Shown here: positions 1 to 8,438 of the stretch, piece after piece
Layout of the letters: each line of letters starts with the position of its first letter
Numbering within the stretch: the stretch's first letter is position 1
Source: Paenibacillus dendritiformis
Lineage (GTDB): Bacteria; Bacillota; Bacilli; Paenibacillales; Paenibacillaceae
Direction of reading: 5' to 3'
DNA length: 64,000 bases
Assembly (NCBI RefSeq): GCF_945605565.1
Contig: NZ_OX216966.1
Location: 5,138,001 to 5,202,000, forward strand
Made by a program: the position numbers and the translations under genes
The notes under the pieces: generated by a model
Told to the model about the DNA's origin: nothing
What the model saw: only the letters and a program-made list of their open reading frames with translations
The model's database searches: none

Positions 1-2384
1 GGAGATGTATGGCCATTCGGATAAGATTCAAAACTTTTTACGTTCCACTTTATACCCGTTGTTATGTCAATGAATTCCGCTCCGCCATTGGCCTGCGGAT
101 CGCGAATAATTTCCCCGAGCTTCCCTTGTCTTTCTACATCCAATCCAATGTCTCGTTCCTTCATCCCTTGCTCTCTAATTCTCCCTCCATGGAACGGAGC
201 ACCGGCCAATTCATCTAGCTCTTTCTGAGTTCTTCCCCCTGTATATTTTACGCCTTCGGTTCGAACGGCTCTTCCAGATGGATAAGTCTGTTCCCATGCT
301 TTCATTCTTGATGACATTTGCAATTGCTTGTTGGCTTGTGGGAGAGGATCGTCATGACCCGGTACATGGCTGCCGTGGCTAGTTGCCAATTGTGGTGCAA
401 GACGGGCATGATCCATGCTTTTTTTTAAATTGTTTATTTGTCCATTCAGGTATTCACCCAGATTATCATATGCATTTTGGACTGCCTGCCGTGAGCCTGT
501 CAACGCCATGTTCAAACCAATGGTACCCACTGCGCATCTTGCTGCATTAATCCAGTCGCCTTCTTGAGCGTATTGTTCTGCAGCTTGAACATGTAGCGCA
601 TGCAGTCCATAGTTTGTGCCTTTGGCAGCCTTAGCTGCTTTTGGAATAATAGATGTTGCTTTTTTGGCTAACTGGACGCCCTTGATCATCGGACCTGCCA
701 ACGGAAGCGCGGCTGCACAGCATAGAGCTCCGTCTGCGTAGCTGCTCCTTGCCATAGACATGGCTCCATTGATAAGACTGGCCGGACTCCCGATCACAGG
801 GATTAACCCTAAAATATTTAACCCCAGCTGCACAGAATCCAGTAACCAATTTGATGATTTTGTTTCTTTTTCTTTTTTATATTGATTTACCATTTGCTGA
901 TATGCCCTGTCAGCCTCGTCATCATCCACGACGACAGGGGCCTTCACGGTTCCATCCACATGAACGGACGAGGCTAACGTATCTGCTTCGCCATCCAGAA
1001 TGATACTGTTACTGCCACACATCAAATAAATTGCTTCTTGTGCATTAGCCGTTATCTTGTTCTTTGTCGTTAACTGAATATCCTCATTTGACACTAATGT
1101 AATCGTGCTGTGACTATGAATCTTTACTCCATGCTGTTCATGCAATGTGATAAAATTGCTCTCTTTATTGGTAGACAGGGTTAATGCCTTGTTATCGAGT
1201 ACCATTTCCTTGCCATAAGCGGTCCGAAAATATTTAACCGTTGGATCAGGCAAATTGGTTGAGTCATACTCTTCCTTACGGATTGAACTCTTGACAAATG
1301 CCTGTTCCTCATGACCACTAGGGAAGTACAGCTGCACATCATCCCCTATTTCGGGCATGCAGTACCAACCAGTATGACCCTCTGCGGAATAGACAGAAGA
1401 GTAGGGGAACCAGCATGTCGTTGTGTCCCGTTCCTGCGGCTTGTCAATGTCAAGATGGATCTTTACATCACTTGCGGATACATCAACAACTGATCCGGTC
1501 AGGGAGATACCGGCAATAGATGGATTTATAACTTTTCTCTGGCGCAGTCCATGTTCCGGAGCAATCAAATACTTATAAATCAAGATCCCATCTTTCATAC
1601 TTACCGAAGATTGAAATATGATTCTCTCTCTATTTTCAAATATTACTCTGTCTCCGATATGAAAATATTGGGGAGATTCCATTTCACAACTTATAAATTC
1701 ATTGTCGCTTAGATCCCAACTATCGTCGCTTTCCGAAGCTTCGTAATAAGCAGATAGATTCTTTTTTACGTTATAATTTCTACATTCAATCGGAACCGTC
1801 TTTTTTCCATCAGGCAGACCTAACCAGAATTTTGGAGAATCCGCACTCGAATCAGGAATAAGACCTGCACCAAGATGAGAAGCCATCCTTTTTAGAAATT
1901 GCCAATCTGTTTCATTGTATTGGAGAGTAAAAGCTCCTAACCTGGTGGAATCAGAAACATCACTGATGAAATTTGCTTTCGGATATTTGGCTATAATCGA
2001 CTCGACAAGTTCTGAATACGACATATCCTCGTTTTGGAAAGATCTGAATTCTCTTTTAATATCCAATTCCGATGTATATGACAACGCTTCAATATAAATA
2101 AAATAGATATCCTGGATAGATCGGATAGTGAGGTTGGTAATCATCCCTTGAAAAAGAATCCTCTCCTGATCCCCATCGATCTTTTGCTTGACCTGTATGT
2201 AATCTCGATCTGTAGAAGTTGAGATACAATGATCTTTTTCTTCTGGCGCCATAATTCCAGTTAAAGTAAGACTGGCATGTTCATTGATTCTATTATTAAT
2301 ATGTATGTCTGTTATAGAGCGAATATCATATGGTGACACGACTTTAAGGTCAGCATACCCGGCCAGACTTTCTTTCGTCTTCAC
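1..2384 (-). CDS. VgrG-like spike protein with C-terminal nuclease-like toxin (partial, runs off window)
   Basis: The reading frame opens with GTG at 2384, eight bases after AGGAGG, and stays open to base 1, so at least 794 residues are present and the C-terminus is missing. Residues ~1-290 resemble the gp27/gpD domain of VgrG and align with the neighbouring VgrG (both share ETDWQFLKRM). An OB-fold follows (~290-360, with CWFPYSSVYSAEGHTGWY), then a repetitive gp5-type beta region to ~480. Next comes a linker and a hydrophobic glycine-rich stretch (~515-575, including GLIPVIGSPASLING) typical of pre-toxin regions of polymorphic toxins. The last ~100 visible residues include GGAEFIDITTGIKWNVKSF, which resembles the core of a PD-(D/E)xK-like nuclease toxin. 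Inferred role: spike carrier of a covalently fused toxin. It starts 15 bp after the lipase gene. The matching immunity gene would lie outside the window. Confidence 0.8.
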   Translation of the reverse strand, partial: MKTKESLAGYADLKVVSPYDIRSITDIHINNRINEHASLTLTGIMAPEEKDHCISTSTDRDYIQVKQKIDGDQERILFQGMITNLTIRSIQDIYFIYIEALSYTSELDIKREFRSFQNEDMSYSELVESIIAKYPKANFISDVSDSTRLGAFTLQYNETDWQFLKRMASHLGAGLIPDSSADSPKFWLGLPDGKKTVPIECRNYNVKKNLSAYYEASESDDSWDLSDNEFISCEMESPQYFHIGDRVIFENRERIIFQSSVSMKDGILIYKYLIAPEHGLRQRKVINPSIAGISLTGSVVDVSASDVKIHLDIDKPQERDTTTCWFPYSSVYSAEGHTGWYCMPEIGDDVQLYFPSGHEEQAFVKSSIRKEEYDSTNLPDPTVKYFRTAYGKEMVLDNKALTLSTNKESNFITLHEQHGVKIHSHSTITLVSNEDIQLTTKNKITANAQEAIYLMCGSNSIILDGEADTLASSVHVDGTVKAPVVVDDDEADRAYQQMVNQYKKEKETKSSNWLLDSVQLGLNILGLIPVIGSPASLINGAMSMARSSYADGALCCAAALPLAGPMIKGVQLAKKATSIIPKAAKAAKGTNYGLHALHVQAAEQYAQEGDWINAARCAVGTIGLNMALTGSRQAVQNAYDNLGEYLNGQINNLKKSMDHARLAPQLATSHGSHVPGHDDPLPQANKQLQMSSRMKAWEQTYPSGRAVRTEGVKYTGGRTQKELDELAGAPFHGGRIREQGMKERDIGLDVERQGKLGEIIRDPQANGGAEFIDITTGIKWNVKSFESYPNGHTS

Positions 2385-2399
2385 ATTTCCCCCTCCTCG

Positions 2400-4037
2400 T
2401 CACCTTTTTTCGACTTGGCCATTATCGACAAAACTGATAAGACCTTTATGCAAGCATGAGTTCTGTGAAATATGTAATAAGGCCGGGTAATTCTCGACCA
2501 GCACATCCTCTTTCCCATAAATCCAGGGCGTCGTCACGATTGGCTTACATGGAACAGGTCTTCCTTCTTTGATAACTTGAGGATTGCCCGGACTGGAACA
2601 CATGCCAAAAGGCGCGATGTTTTCATTTGGCCTGTAATCCATCACGTTTAACTTCGCCTTATCTTTAATGTATACTCCATGGGAGTAAGAGGCCTTCAAT
2701 TTGCGCGGCAGGTTGCCGCAGCTGCATTGAATGGTCGCGCCCGCTACCACATAACTCAGCTTCTCTCCGCTTGCGGAAGAGACTTTCACCTCTTTCTTCT
2801 TCTCTTTGACCGGCAAATCTCTTATTTCAAACAGTACATCTTTAGGAAGTTGTGATATCGGCATCACCTTATCCTTTGACAGCTTCTTCCTATCTTTACC
2901 ATGCGCCGAGAAATATTCAAGCAACGTTCGGACATTGATCGAATATAGTTTTTTAGAGTTTTCGATGGTGATTAGTTGAATTTTCTTTCCGTTTCTCCCG
3001 CTTATATCTTCTACTCTTATCATTTTCGATTTTTTTCCATCAAAATATATCTCCAGACACAGACTGCTGCCCGCTTTATATACTTTGAATGAGATATCCT
3101 TCAGATCATAATCATGAATCTTAAGCACTCCTGCTCCCCGGACACGTTCTCCTTGTGGGAGTATCAATATTCCGCTAGTTCGTATATACTTGTAAGTGTC
3201 ACTCCCCTCTCCTCCATACAGGTAGCTGGTTCCTGGCCCGCCAATTAAAATATCATTTCCAACGTCCCCATATAGACGATCCGTTCCTGTTCCACCGATC
3301 AAGGTGCTCCCTCTTGGAAATGCTCTCAATTCATTATTGCCGTAAGGAACTTGAATTGTCATATGCTTGTCAACATTTACAAACATCCCATGTTTATCGA
3401 AATACCAATCAAAGTTCTCCATTTTATGCTTGTCCATAAAAGGTTTTTCTTTAAGTCCGATATTCAGATCAGGAGTAAATTGTTGCGGCATTCTTACCGT
3501 CTTGCCCAAGTCGTTTCCAGGTAAATCATGACCTACCATATCGCCGTAGATAACATAATTCCGTGTCTTACTTCCATCAATCACCGTATTCCACGGAAGA
3601 TGCGGAGCATTAAATGTGACCGCTTCTTTTTGATATTCAGATGAAGCATACTGGGCTAATGCTCCTCCTAGAGAATGTCCAGTAAAGGTCAGATTCTTTA
3701 TCTCTTTATTGGAGAGTAGACTATGGACAAACGACTTCGCACGTATATGTTGAATGGATAGTGGGCCTGTAAAAAACATATCTACATCTTGAACCACATC
3801 AATAGCGCTATAGGTTCCCCGAAAAGCAACGACTGCTTCGCCAGTAAAGTTATAGCTGTCATCTACCCTCCCAAATGCAGTTGCATCAAAACCCTGACCA
3901 TATACAGCTTCCCCCAGACTGCTTACTTTGAGGACTTTCCATTTGCTATTTGATTCAGGAAGTTCTTCAATATTTTCTTCTACTAAATCATCGTAGGCAA
4001 AGGACGATAATTCTTTATACTCTCTATCCGTAACCAT
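2400..4037 (-). CDS. Lipase effector with RTX repeats and C-terminal DUF4280 (PAAR-like) tip domain
   Basis: This 545-residue protein has three visible parts. Residues ~60-215 are a class-3 lipase domain with the nucleophile elbow GHSLGG (120-125, Ser122). Residues ~248-280 carry glycine/aspartate-rich RTX-type calcium-binding repeats (GGTGTDRLYGDVGND). Residues ~428-540 match DUF4280, with CSCG, SHGVYIK, NVMDY, FGMCSS, PWI and VLVENYPALL in the family order. DUF4280 is regarded as PAAR-like, the conical tip of a contractile spike. A lipase fused to it, encoded just before a VgrG, suggests an enzyme carried on the spike tip to attack lipids of another cell. The two membrane-anchored proteins upstream are immunity candidates. 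No signal peptide is seen, which fits machine-dependent export. Domain calls are strong; delivery is inferred. Confidence 0.88.
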   Translation of the reverse strand: MVTDREYKELSSFAYDDLVEENIEELPESNSKWKVLKVSSLGEAVYGQGFDATAFGRVDDSYNFTGEAVVAFRGTYSAIDVVQDVDMFFTGPLSIQHIRAKSFVHSLLSNKEIKNLTFTGHSLGGALAQYASSEYQKEAVTFNAPHLPWNTVIDGSKTRNYVIYGDMVGHDLPGNDLGKTVRMPQQFTPDLNIGLKEKPFMDKHKMENFDWYFDKHGMFVNVDKHMTIQVPYGNNELRAFPRGSTLIGGTGTDRLYGDVGNDILIGGPGTSYLYGGEGSDTYKYIRTSGILILPQGERVRGAGVLKIHDYDLKDISFKVYKAGSSLCLEIYFDGKKSKMIRVEDISGRNGKKIQLITIENSKKLYSINVRTLLEYFSAHGKDRKKLSKDKVMPISQLPKDVLFEIRDLPVKEKKKEVKVSSASGEKLSYVVAGATIQCSCGNLPRKLKASYSHGVYIKDKAKLNVMDYRPNENIAPFGMCSSPGNPQVIKEGRPVPCKPIVTTPWIYGKEDVLVENYPALLHISQNSCLHKGLISFVDNGQVEKR

Positions 4038-4051
4038 AGGAAATTTCCCTT

Positions 4052-4849
4052 CTATCGCTGAATATATTTTCTAATATCGTTTGAATCGCGAATCAATTTC
4101 AAGTCTTCCGGTAAAAGCTTAATACTCATCAAGCTCTTTTCCCTATTTTTCCTAATATAATTTTTCATTTCCTCCGCTCCTGAAATTGCTGCTTTGTTGC
4201 TATTGGTTTCATTAAGAAAATGAAATTCTATCGTATGATACTTCTTTAACCATTCGATTTCATTTAATTTATGCACCAATTCGTATACATTATTTAATTG
4301 TTGTTTTTTTATAAAGTGGTTCTCGTCCGAAAAAATAACGATTTGAGTGTAATAGTCAAAATGTAGACTCGTTTTTTTAATATAATCATCTCTGGGAATT
4401 CCAGATGTACCAAACCCAACCTCACTAAAGTGCTTCATTTCCGTATGGAACAATACATTCGACCCCAAAACCTTCTTGATTATCGGTTCGAGTTGATGAT
4501 TTACATATCCCCCCCATAATATGTTGGCTAAATTTTCCCCTTCTACTCCCCACCTCATAAACTCTATTTTTCCACCTGTATCCGTCGGTATGTTAACATA
4601 AACTTTTACCTGTTCGTGTCCAACCGGATGAAGGATAATTTTATAGAAAGAACGATTTTCGTTTGGCCGATACGTAATCTTTTCCGCTTTAAAATGCATT
4701 CCAAAGCCCTCTGCCAGCCGTTGTTCTGCTACTTTTTTCAACTCTCCATGATCGAAGGGACCTTTGACGAAGAAGCGATAGTATCCTAGTGCCCCGGTGA
4801 ATACGATGAGGAACGCAAGGAAATATTTGAACCTCTTTTTATTCCACAT
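4052..4849 (-). CDS. Membrane-anchored protein of toxin island, possible immunity protein
   Basis: A 265-residue protein with a positively charged start (MWNKKRFKYF), one N-terminal transmembrane segment (~8-26) and a mostly extracytoplasmic remainder. It belongs to no family I recognise. Its plan (one N-terminal anchor, an early segment resembling YRPNENRSFYKIILHPVG, then a mixed domain) matches the neighbour at 5077-5880, where the equivalent reads YNPVFNGHYEIRATPG, so the two are probably divergent paralogues. It ends 14 bp before the lipase-DUF4280 gene on the same strand. An outward-facing anchored protein beside an exported lipase fits an immunity role, but the sequence alone does not show this. 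Confidence 0.6.
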   Translation of the reverse strand: MWNKKRFKYFLAFLIVFTGALGYYRFFVKGPFDHGELKKVAEQRLAEGFGMHFKAEKITYRPNENRSFYKIILHPVGHEQVKVYVNIPTDTGGKIEFMRWGVEGENLANILWGGYVNHQLEPIIKKVLGSNVLFHTEMKHFSEVGFGTSGIPRDDYIKKTSLHFDYYTQIVIFSDENHFIKKQQLNNVYELVHKLNEIEWLKKYHTIEFHFLNETNSNKAAISGAEEMKNYIRKNREKSLMSIKLLPEDLKLIRDSNDIRKYIQR

Positions 4850-4927
4850 TCCAAGCCTCCCGCTTAAAAGAAATTAATTCTATAGTCCTTTTCATAAGAA
4901 TTCTGTAAAAAAGTTATGTTTAGTAAA

Positions 4928-5070
4928 CTATGTATTGTCAACCATGTTTACCCCTGGAATCTTTGACCCAACAGGCGTCGCTCTTATTTCATAATGTCCG
5001 CCGAATACAGGATTAACCCAAATCCGGTAAATTCTCGTCTTAACCTGCTTTCTGCAACATCCAGGGTTCA
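4928..5070 (-). pseudogene. Decayed remnants of a duplicated Imm11-like gene plus membrane-protein gene
   Basis: The gap between the two membrane-protein genes is not empty. Read on the minus strand in one frame, it encodes LDVAESRLRREFTGF, nearly the same as LDVVESMLRRGFTGF at the end of the Imm11-like protein. Shifted by one frame it encodes WVNPVFGGHYEIRATPVG, nearly the same as NPVFNGHYEIRATPG in the 5077-5880 protein, followed by a TAG at 4928. These are leftovers of an extra immunity-gene pair mostly removed by deletion. Basis: direct visual comparison of the translations. Confidence 0.75.
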
Positions 5071-5076
5071 CTATCT

Positions 5077-5880
5077 CTAACCATTGCCAAACTCTCTCCC
5101 CCTCACTCTACAATATTTTTCCACGCTATCTACACCGTAATTTTCCGAATAATTATCAATTGTGCAACTGACAATTCTTTTCTCTTCATTGTCAATTGAA
5201 AAATGTGTGTAATCCTTCTCATACAGATTTTGTAACAGACTTTGTTGATCTAACTGTGCACTGTCAAAGTATGTAATATAACAATGTATCTTATAGTTTA
5301 ATTTTTCCCGTTTCAACTCGTTGCGTATTTCGAATATCTTGTCTACATCAATAGAAAGATCGAGTTCATTTTTTTTCTTATCTTTAAGAGCCAATATATC
5401 TATATCCAATGCTATTTCTTCCATCCTGGCATTTTTTATAAATTCCTTAAAATAACTATCTTTCATACCAGAAGCATTATAAGTCACTTCGAAATAATAC
5501 CGATCAGTTGGAAACGCTTTTTCCAATATCGGCTGGAACCTTTTTTTGATTTGATAATCATCCAGGGTATCTATGCCTTGCGAAGTCTCTCTTGCAATCA
5601 CATTAATAATCGGCGTCTCGGCCTTGCCAGGTGTTGCCCTGATCTCATAATGCCCGTTAAACACCGGGTTATAGATGCTGCTCCTTAGCGTAAACGGCTC
5701 CTTATATTTCTCCTCCAAATGCGCGACCGCCATTTCCCCGTATTTTCCCGGTTGGGCTGTCCACTCGCGGATTAAAAAATCGCCCATCAAAGTCCCGCGA
5801 AATATGAAAGTTAACAGCACAATTAATGCGAAGCTCCCGAACATAACGAGCAAAACCCATTTCACTGTTTTATCCAACAA
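5077..5880 (-). CDS. Membrane-anchored protein of toxin island, paralogue of 4052-4849
   Basis: A 267-residue protein with an N-terminal transmembrane helix (~8-28) and an extracytoplasmic domain. The early YNPVFNGHYEIRATPG segment is the best landmark and recurs in the decayed copy just downstream. No catalytic motif or known domain is recognised. It lies 28 bp after the Imm11-like gene in the same operon and ahead of the lipase effector. The presence of paralogues and a decayed third copy is typical of immunity genes that accumulate as effectors are replaced. That role is inferred. Confidence 0.6.
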   Translation of the reverse strand: MLDKTVKWVLLVMFGSFALIVLLTFIFRGTLMGDFLIREWTAQPGKYGEMAVAHLEEKYKEPFTLRSSIYNPVFNGHYEIRATPGKAETPIINVIARETSQGIDTLDDYQIKKRFQPILEKAFPTDRYYFEVTYNASGMKDSYFKEFIKNARMEEIALDIDILALKDKKKNELDLSIDVDKIFEIRNELKREKLNYKIHCYITYFDSAQLDQQSLLQNLYEKDYTHFSIDNEEKRIVSCTIDNYSENYGVDSVEKYCRVRGREFGNG

Positions 5881-5908
5881 CGTCCCTCCTCACCAGACTC
5901 CAGCATCA

Positions 5909-6433
5909 TTATCCATTCTCCATTTCCACCTTACACAACTGAAATCCGGTAAATCCCCGTCTTAACATACTCTCCACCACATCCAATCGAATGACAATCA
6001 TTCTTTCAATCAGACCCGCTACTTTGAATACTTTGCAATTTCCTATTTTTTGTCGATCCAGAACCAGATGTTTGACTGTACCATTTTTATGGAAAGCGCT
6101 CGCACTTGCCAGGCAATCAATAAGATCGGGGATGAGCAGCCAATACATTTCTTGTCTCATTACAGTCTGATCAAGCAATATAACAGGTTTAAAGAATAAT
6201 TTTGGATCATACCTTAGCCAAAGTTGTTTTAAGCGGTTAGATATTATAGGAAGGTGACTCTCGATGTAATCCATATATTCGTTTCCGGGATTGGGCTTTA
6301 CATCGAAGTGCAGAATCTCATCCCTTTTTCCAATGATATCCTGTTCCAGAATTTTTTTTATCATTTGAGCATCTCCAAGGAGATGAACTGCGTCGGTAAT
6401 TCGAGAGTCTTGCGTAATTGCGAAATAACTCAT
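5909..6433 (-). CDS. Imm11 (DUF1629)-like immunity protein
   Basis: A 174-residue soluble protein without signal peptide or membrane segment. The pattern FKPVILLDQ, then YWLLIPDLIDCL, KHLVLDRQKIG, KVFKVAG and a closing IRLDVVESMLRRGFTGF is what I know from Imm11/DUF1629 immunity proteins of Firmicutes toxin loci. Its start overlaps the preceding gene by four bases (ATGA), so the two are translationally coupled. It would neutralise a toxin inside the producer. No gene directly before it is an obvious toxin, so it may guard against a toxin since lost or held by kin. Family assignment is from memory of the motif pattern. Confidence 0.55.
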   Translation of the reverse strand: MSYFAITQDSRITDAVHLLGDAQMIKKILEQDIIGKRDEILHFDVKPNPGNEYMDYIESHLPIISNRLKQLWLRYDPKLFFKPVILLDQTVMRQEMYWLLIPDLIDCLASASAFHKNGTVKHLVLDRQKIGNCKVFKVAGLIERMIVIRLDVVESMLRRGFTGFQLCKVEMENG

Positions 6434-7020
6434 GCACTCTGCTCCTTGTATATCATCTCGCTTATGTCGAAATATTCACCTATCCGTACTTCTAGTCCGT
6501 CATGTTTCTCAATCGCGATATATTCGTCCAGCTCTATGGCTTGTGACACTGCGTGAAACGCCAAGCTACTCACATAGCGAAAAAAGTGAACTGCTTCTGC
6601 CAGCTTAATCTGATCCATATCTGCCGCATGGATAAGACCGGCATATCGTTTTCGCTCGGGCTCCAACTCCCTCATGAGTTCATGAAGAAATTGAAACGCC
6701 CAACTCGCATCATAATGGCTCACGCATTTTTCTTTATCTAAATACCAACGATGATCGAAAGCTTGGATGATGCATACGCCTCGATTGGCTAATAGCTCGC
6801 TCCGAAGCATAGAATACGTTATATAGGCAATCTTCCCTTTTTGCTCTTCTTCCTGCTGTCTCCGAATAAGCTGACATATCCCCCGAAATGAATTCAGAAA
6901 ACCAATCCCTAATTCTTCCTGGTGCGTACGATAATATTTCTCCAGTTCCAATAGTTTTGATGCTTTCTTGGTCGCCACGAAGACATCCATAAAGTGTTGA
7001 ATTGCCTCTTCTTTGTTCAA
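6430..7020 (-). CDS. Unknown soluble protein between VgrG and immunity genes
   Basis: A 196-residue, largely helical, charged protein with no signal peptide, no membrane segment and no motif I recognise. It overlaps its neighbours by four bases on both sides (ATGA at 7017-7020 and 6430-6433), so it is tightly coupled to the VgrG gene upstream and the Imm11-like gene downstream. By position it could be an adaptor linking cargo to the spike, or a divergent immunity protein. Neither can be shown here. Confidence 0.6.
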   Translation of the reverse strand: MNKEEAIQHFMDVFVATKKASKLLELEKYYRTHQEELGIGFLNSFRGICQLIRRQQEEEQKGKIAYITYSMLRSELLANRGVCIIQAFDHRWYLDKEKCVSHYDASWAFQFLHELMRELEPERKRYAGLIHAADMDQIKLAEAVHFFRYVSSLAFHAVSQAIELDEYIAIEKHDGLEVRIGEYFDISEMIYKEQSA

Positions 7021-8438
7021 TTGGTTTTAACGTCCTTTCCTTTGAACCGTGTGGATCCCTCTCTCATCGTGATGCTGCTGTCACGGCAACTCATGTTTAT
7101 TTCTTGCTCAGCCTTAATAATAATTTTCTTCTGTGAATCCATAATTATATCTTCCTCGGAAATGAAGTTAATCGGCTTTTTACTAAAAATCTCAATACCG
7201 TCTACTTCATTTAATCGGATATAGATCTCTCCATCTTTTCCTGTAATGACAATCTCTTCAGGGCTGAACATTAATTCTTTTCCTGAAGCGGTTCGGAAGT
7301 ATTTAATTTGAGGATTTTCTAATTTATTTGAATCCCCATCTTTTAGGTCTTTGCGAATAGAGCTGAGGACATATCCTTCCTCTTCCTTGTTGCTCGGGAA
7401 ATAAACCTTCACTGCGTCTCCAAGCTCTGGCATAACATACCACCCGGTATTTCCTTCTGCGGTATAGACGGAGGAGTAAGGAAACCAAGTCGCCTTGCCT
7501 ACACTCTGTTTTTTATCAATTTCCAAATGTACTTTGACATTGTTCTTGGAAACCGAAATAACCTCGCCCTCGATAGAAATCCCTGCAATAGGATTATCGA
7601 TCGGGCTTTGGTAAAGCCCCTCCAATGGACACAAATTGTATACATGGCTGACTACACTGTTCTTCATCTGGGTATGTACTGTACTAACGTACAAGCTTTT
7701 TTCTTTAAATTGGACCTCGCTGCCAATCTCCATTATCTTACTTGTCTCTACTTCATAATAAATAAAGTCATTTACATCGATATTGTGATCGCTGTTTTCG
7801 GATGAATCGCGATAATTAGCCAATTTCTTTTGTACACTATAATTAAAATCTTCTAGGGTTCCCTTTGAACTCCCCTGAGGAATACCAAAATAAAACTTGG
7901 GCTTCTCAAAATTTGATGCAGGTACGAGCCCCGTTGAAAGACGCGATGACATTCTTTTAAGAAACTGCCAATCTGTCTCATCATACTGCATCGTAAATTT
8001 ACCGATACTCGCTCCCTCAGAGGCAACATCCATAAAATCAACCCATGGATAATCCGCCATCATCTGCTGTACCATGTCGAAATAGGACATATTTTTATCC
8101 TGAAAGGATCTTCTTCTACGCCTGATATCAAGGATATAAGTGTGAGACACGGCCTCTACCTGCATATAGTAAATGTCCCTGACTGCTTTAATTTCTATGT
8201 TTGTCACTAAACCAGAGAATAGCGGGATACCATTTGATTGCTCATCCAGTTGAGTGATTTCAATGTTGGTGTGGATATCTGTCATTCCCACGTAGGTATC
8301 CTTAAGCTCTTCAGGAACAATTCCAGTCAAAAAAAGACGGGAATGCTCATTAACTCTCTTTACAATTTCCAATTCCTGCAGCCGTGTCAGACGATAAGGA
8401 GATATCCTTAGATTTTCATAAGTGATGATTCCGCTCAT
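7017..8438 (-). CDS. VgrG/Pvc8-family contractile injection spike protein
   Basis: A 473-residue protein matching the VgrG / phage late-control D plan without a toxin extension. The gp27-like part spans residues ~1-280 (ETDWQFLKRM near 160). An OB-fold follows (~285-365, with GEVISVSKNNVKVHLEID and WFPYSSVYTAEGNTGWYV). The C-terminus (~380-473) is a short repetitive beta segment (KKIIIKAEQEINMSCRDSS) like the gp5 needle. The start has a GAAGGGG ribosome site and overlaps the chaperone-like gene by 23 bp. In Gram-negative type VI systems and in phage-tail-like particles this protein forms the trimeric spike. Here it is encoded in a Gram-positive genome with no sheath or tube gene in view. It could serve as the base for the lipase-DUF4280 tip. 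Confidence 0.85.
   Translation of the reverse strand: MSGIITYENLRISPYRLTRLQELEIVKRVNEHSRLFLTGIVPEELKDTYVGMTDIHTNIEITQLDEQSNGIPLFSGLVTNIEIKAVRDIYYMQVEAVSHTYILDIRRRRRSFQDKNMSYFDMVQQMMADYPWVDFMDVASEGASIGKFTMQYDETDWQFLKRMSSRLSTGLVPASNFEKPKFYFGIPQGSSKGTLEDFNYSVQKKLANYRDSSENSDHNIDVNDFIYYEVETSKIMEIGSEVQFKEKSLYVSTVHTQMKNSVVSHVYNLCPLEGLYQSPIDNPIAGISIEGEVISVSKNNVKVHLEIDKKQSVGKATWFPYSSVYTAEGNTGWYVMPELGDAVKVYFPSNKEEEGYVLSSIRKDLKDGDSNKLENPQIKYFRTASGKELMFSPEEIVITGKDGEIYIRLNEVDGIEIFSKKPINFISEEDIIMDSQKKIIIKAEQEINMSCRDSSITMREGSTRFKGKDVKTN

Noticed and set aside
631..849. A 72-residue open frame on the minus strand
   Set aside because: It is out of frame with the long VgrG-nuclease reading frame that covers the region and has no independent support.
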